Shown here piece by piece: positions 63,694 through 64,000 of a stretch of 64,000 nucleotides of DNA; positions within the stretch are counted from its first letter, which is position 1, and each line of letters begins with the position of its first letter. This DNA is from Saliniramus fredricksonii (GTDB lineage Bacteria; Pseudomonadota; Alphaproteobacteria; Rhizobiales; Beijerinckiaceae), in assembly GCF_900094735.1 (NCBI RefSeq), contig NZ_FMBM01000001.1:1262501-1326500 (forward strand), in the 5' to 3' direction. The translations under genes and the position numbers were made by a program. The notes below the pieces were generated by a model, which worked only from the letters and a program-made list of their open reading frames with translations, was not told where the DNA came from and searched no databases.

Positions 63694-64000
63694 ATGAGCA
63701 GAGAGACGGTGACGGCAACACCGCCGGAAACCGCACCCTTTGATGGCGACGCACAGCGGCGTCGCAAGGCCGCGCACAACATGCGTGCGGCACGCGAGCG
63801 GCTGACCTCCGCCGTCGGTCTGGAACGCTCGTTCGAGCTCGAATTCCTGCGGCTTTTCGCACAATACCGCACCGGTGCGGCCATCCCGCTCTTCGTTCTC
63901 GCCGCAGCCGGCGGGGCCGTCGCTTCCTTCTGGCTGCCGCTCGAAACGGCGGGATTGCTCTTCGGCGTCATCGCCCTGACCATCGGGCTGATGGTGATGC
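63694..64000 (+). CDS. N-terminal part of a membrane protein, possibly a sensor histidine kinase (cut by window end)
   Basis: The frame starts at ATG 63694 (MSRETVTATPPETAPFDGDA) and stays open to the edge. A charged N-terminus (RRRKAAHNMRAARERL) precedes FELEFLRLFAQYRTGAAIPL and two membrane segments (residues 63-78 and 84-100). The pattern resembles N-termini of alphaproteobacterial PleC-like kinases, but no kinase domain is visible within the window. It is divergent from the nuclease-like gene, with 87 bases between them. Confidence 0.5.
   Translation, partial: MSRETVTATPPETAPFDGDAQRRRKAAHNMRAARERLTSAVGLERSFELEFLRLFAQYRTGAAIPLFVLAAAGGAVASFWLPLETAGLLFGVIALTIGLMVM

Overview
The window is a GC-rich chromosomal segment from an alphaproteobacterium, most likely of the Hyphomicrobiales (Rhizobiales). 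The evidence is an rrn operon tail ordered 23S-5S-tRNA-fMet, a helix-9 intervening sequence in 23S rRNA, a dnaG-rpoD pair with alphaproteobacterial traits (a DnaG zinc finger without its cysteines, a long acidic insert in RpoD), a GAAC-N7-GAAC LexA box at ssb, a TTAA-N7-TTAA CtrA box at fliLM, and an aglEFGK/aglA alpha-glucoside system of the Sinorhizobium type. No species can be named from the sequence alone.

Region 1 (1-4.5 kb) is the end of an rrn operon. The 23S gene carries two intervening sequences (helix 9 and helix 45). The second encodes a four-helix-bundle IVP protein inside the rRNA. The 23S-5S spacer is unusually long and holds an exact 100-bp tandem array plus inverted, diverged copies whose hairpin stems covary. 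5S rRNA, tRNA-fMet and a probable terminator follow.

Region 2 (4.5-12.9 kb) is a pile-up of insertion sequences in a dying SF2 helicase gene. One piece of its C-terminus lies at 4555-4704 and the motif V/VI core at about 8025-8714. Between and beside them sit a broken IS256-type element, an intact IS1634-type transposase, and a degenerate IS21 element (8715-12854). An IS110 element (9235-10920) has inserted into the Walker A codons of istB, and its long 5' non-coding end is the expected place for a bridge RNA.

Region 3 (12.9-16.8 kb) is a more AT-rich block of two sugar kinases (PfkB and ROK), a LysR regulator and a DMT-type permease, probably acquired by transfer.

Region 4 (16.9-43.5 kb) is core and accessory metabolism. 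It holds dnaG, rpoD, a hotdog thioesterase, a Crp-family regulator, the alpha-glucoside ABC importer with fructokinase and alpha-glucosidase, SOS-controlled ssb and a KDG-kinase-like enzyme. It continues with a P-type cation ATPase translationally coupled to a beta-phosphoglucomutase/trehalose-phosphatase fusion, a D-amino-acid pair (D-amino acid aminotransferase and N-carbamoyl-D-amino acid hydrolase), a TPR methyltransferase, a PhzF protein and two SDR enzymes.

Region 5 (43.5-50.5 kb) is a divergent flagellar cluster: flgF-flgG-flgA-flgH leftward, fliL-fliM-DUF6468-motE-like rightward, with a CtrA box between them.

Region 6 (50.5-64 kb) holds hotdog-fold enzymes, an amidase, a nitrilase-family hydrolase next to a polyamine-type ABC importer, a CIA30-like protein and a LysR regulator. 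An orphan terminator that may end a small RNA follows, then an enoyl-CoA hydratase, a uracil-DNA-glycosylase-like protein, a GST, a membrane-anchored nuclease homologue and the start of a membrane protein cut by the window edge.
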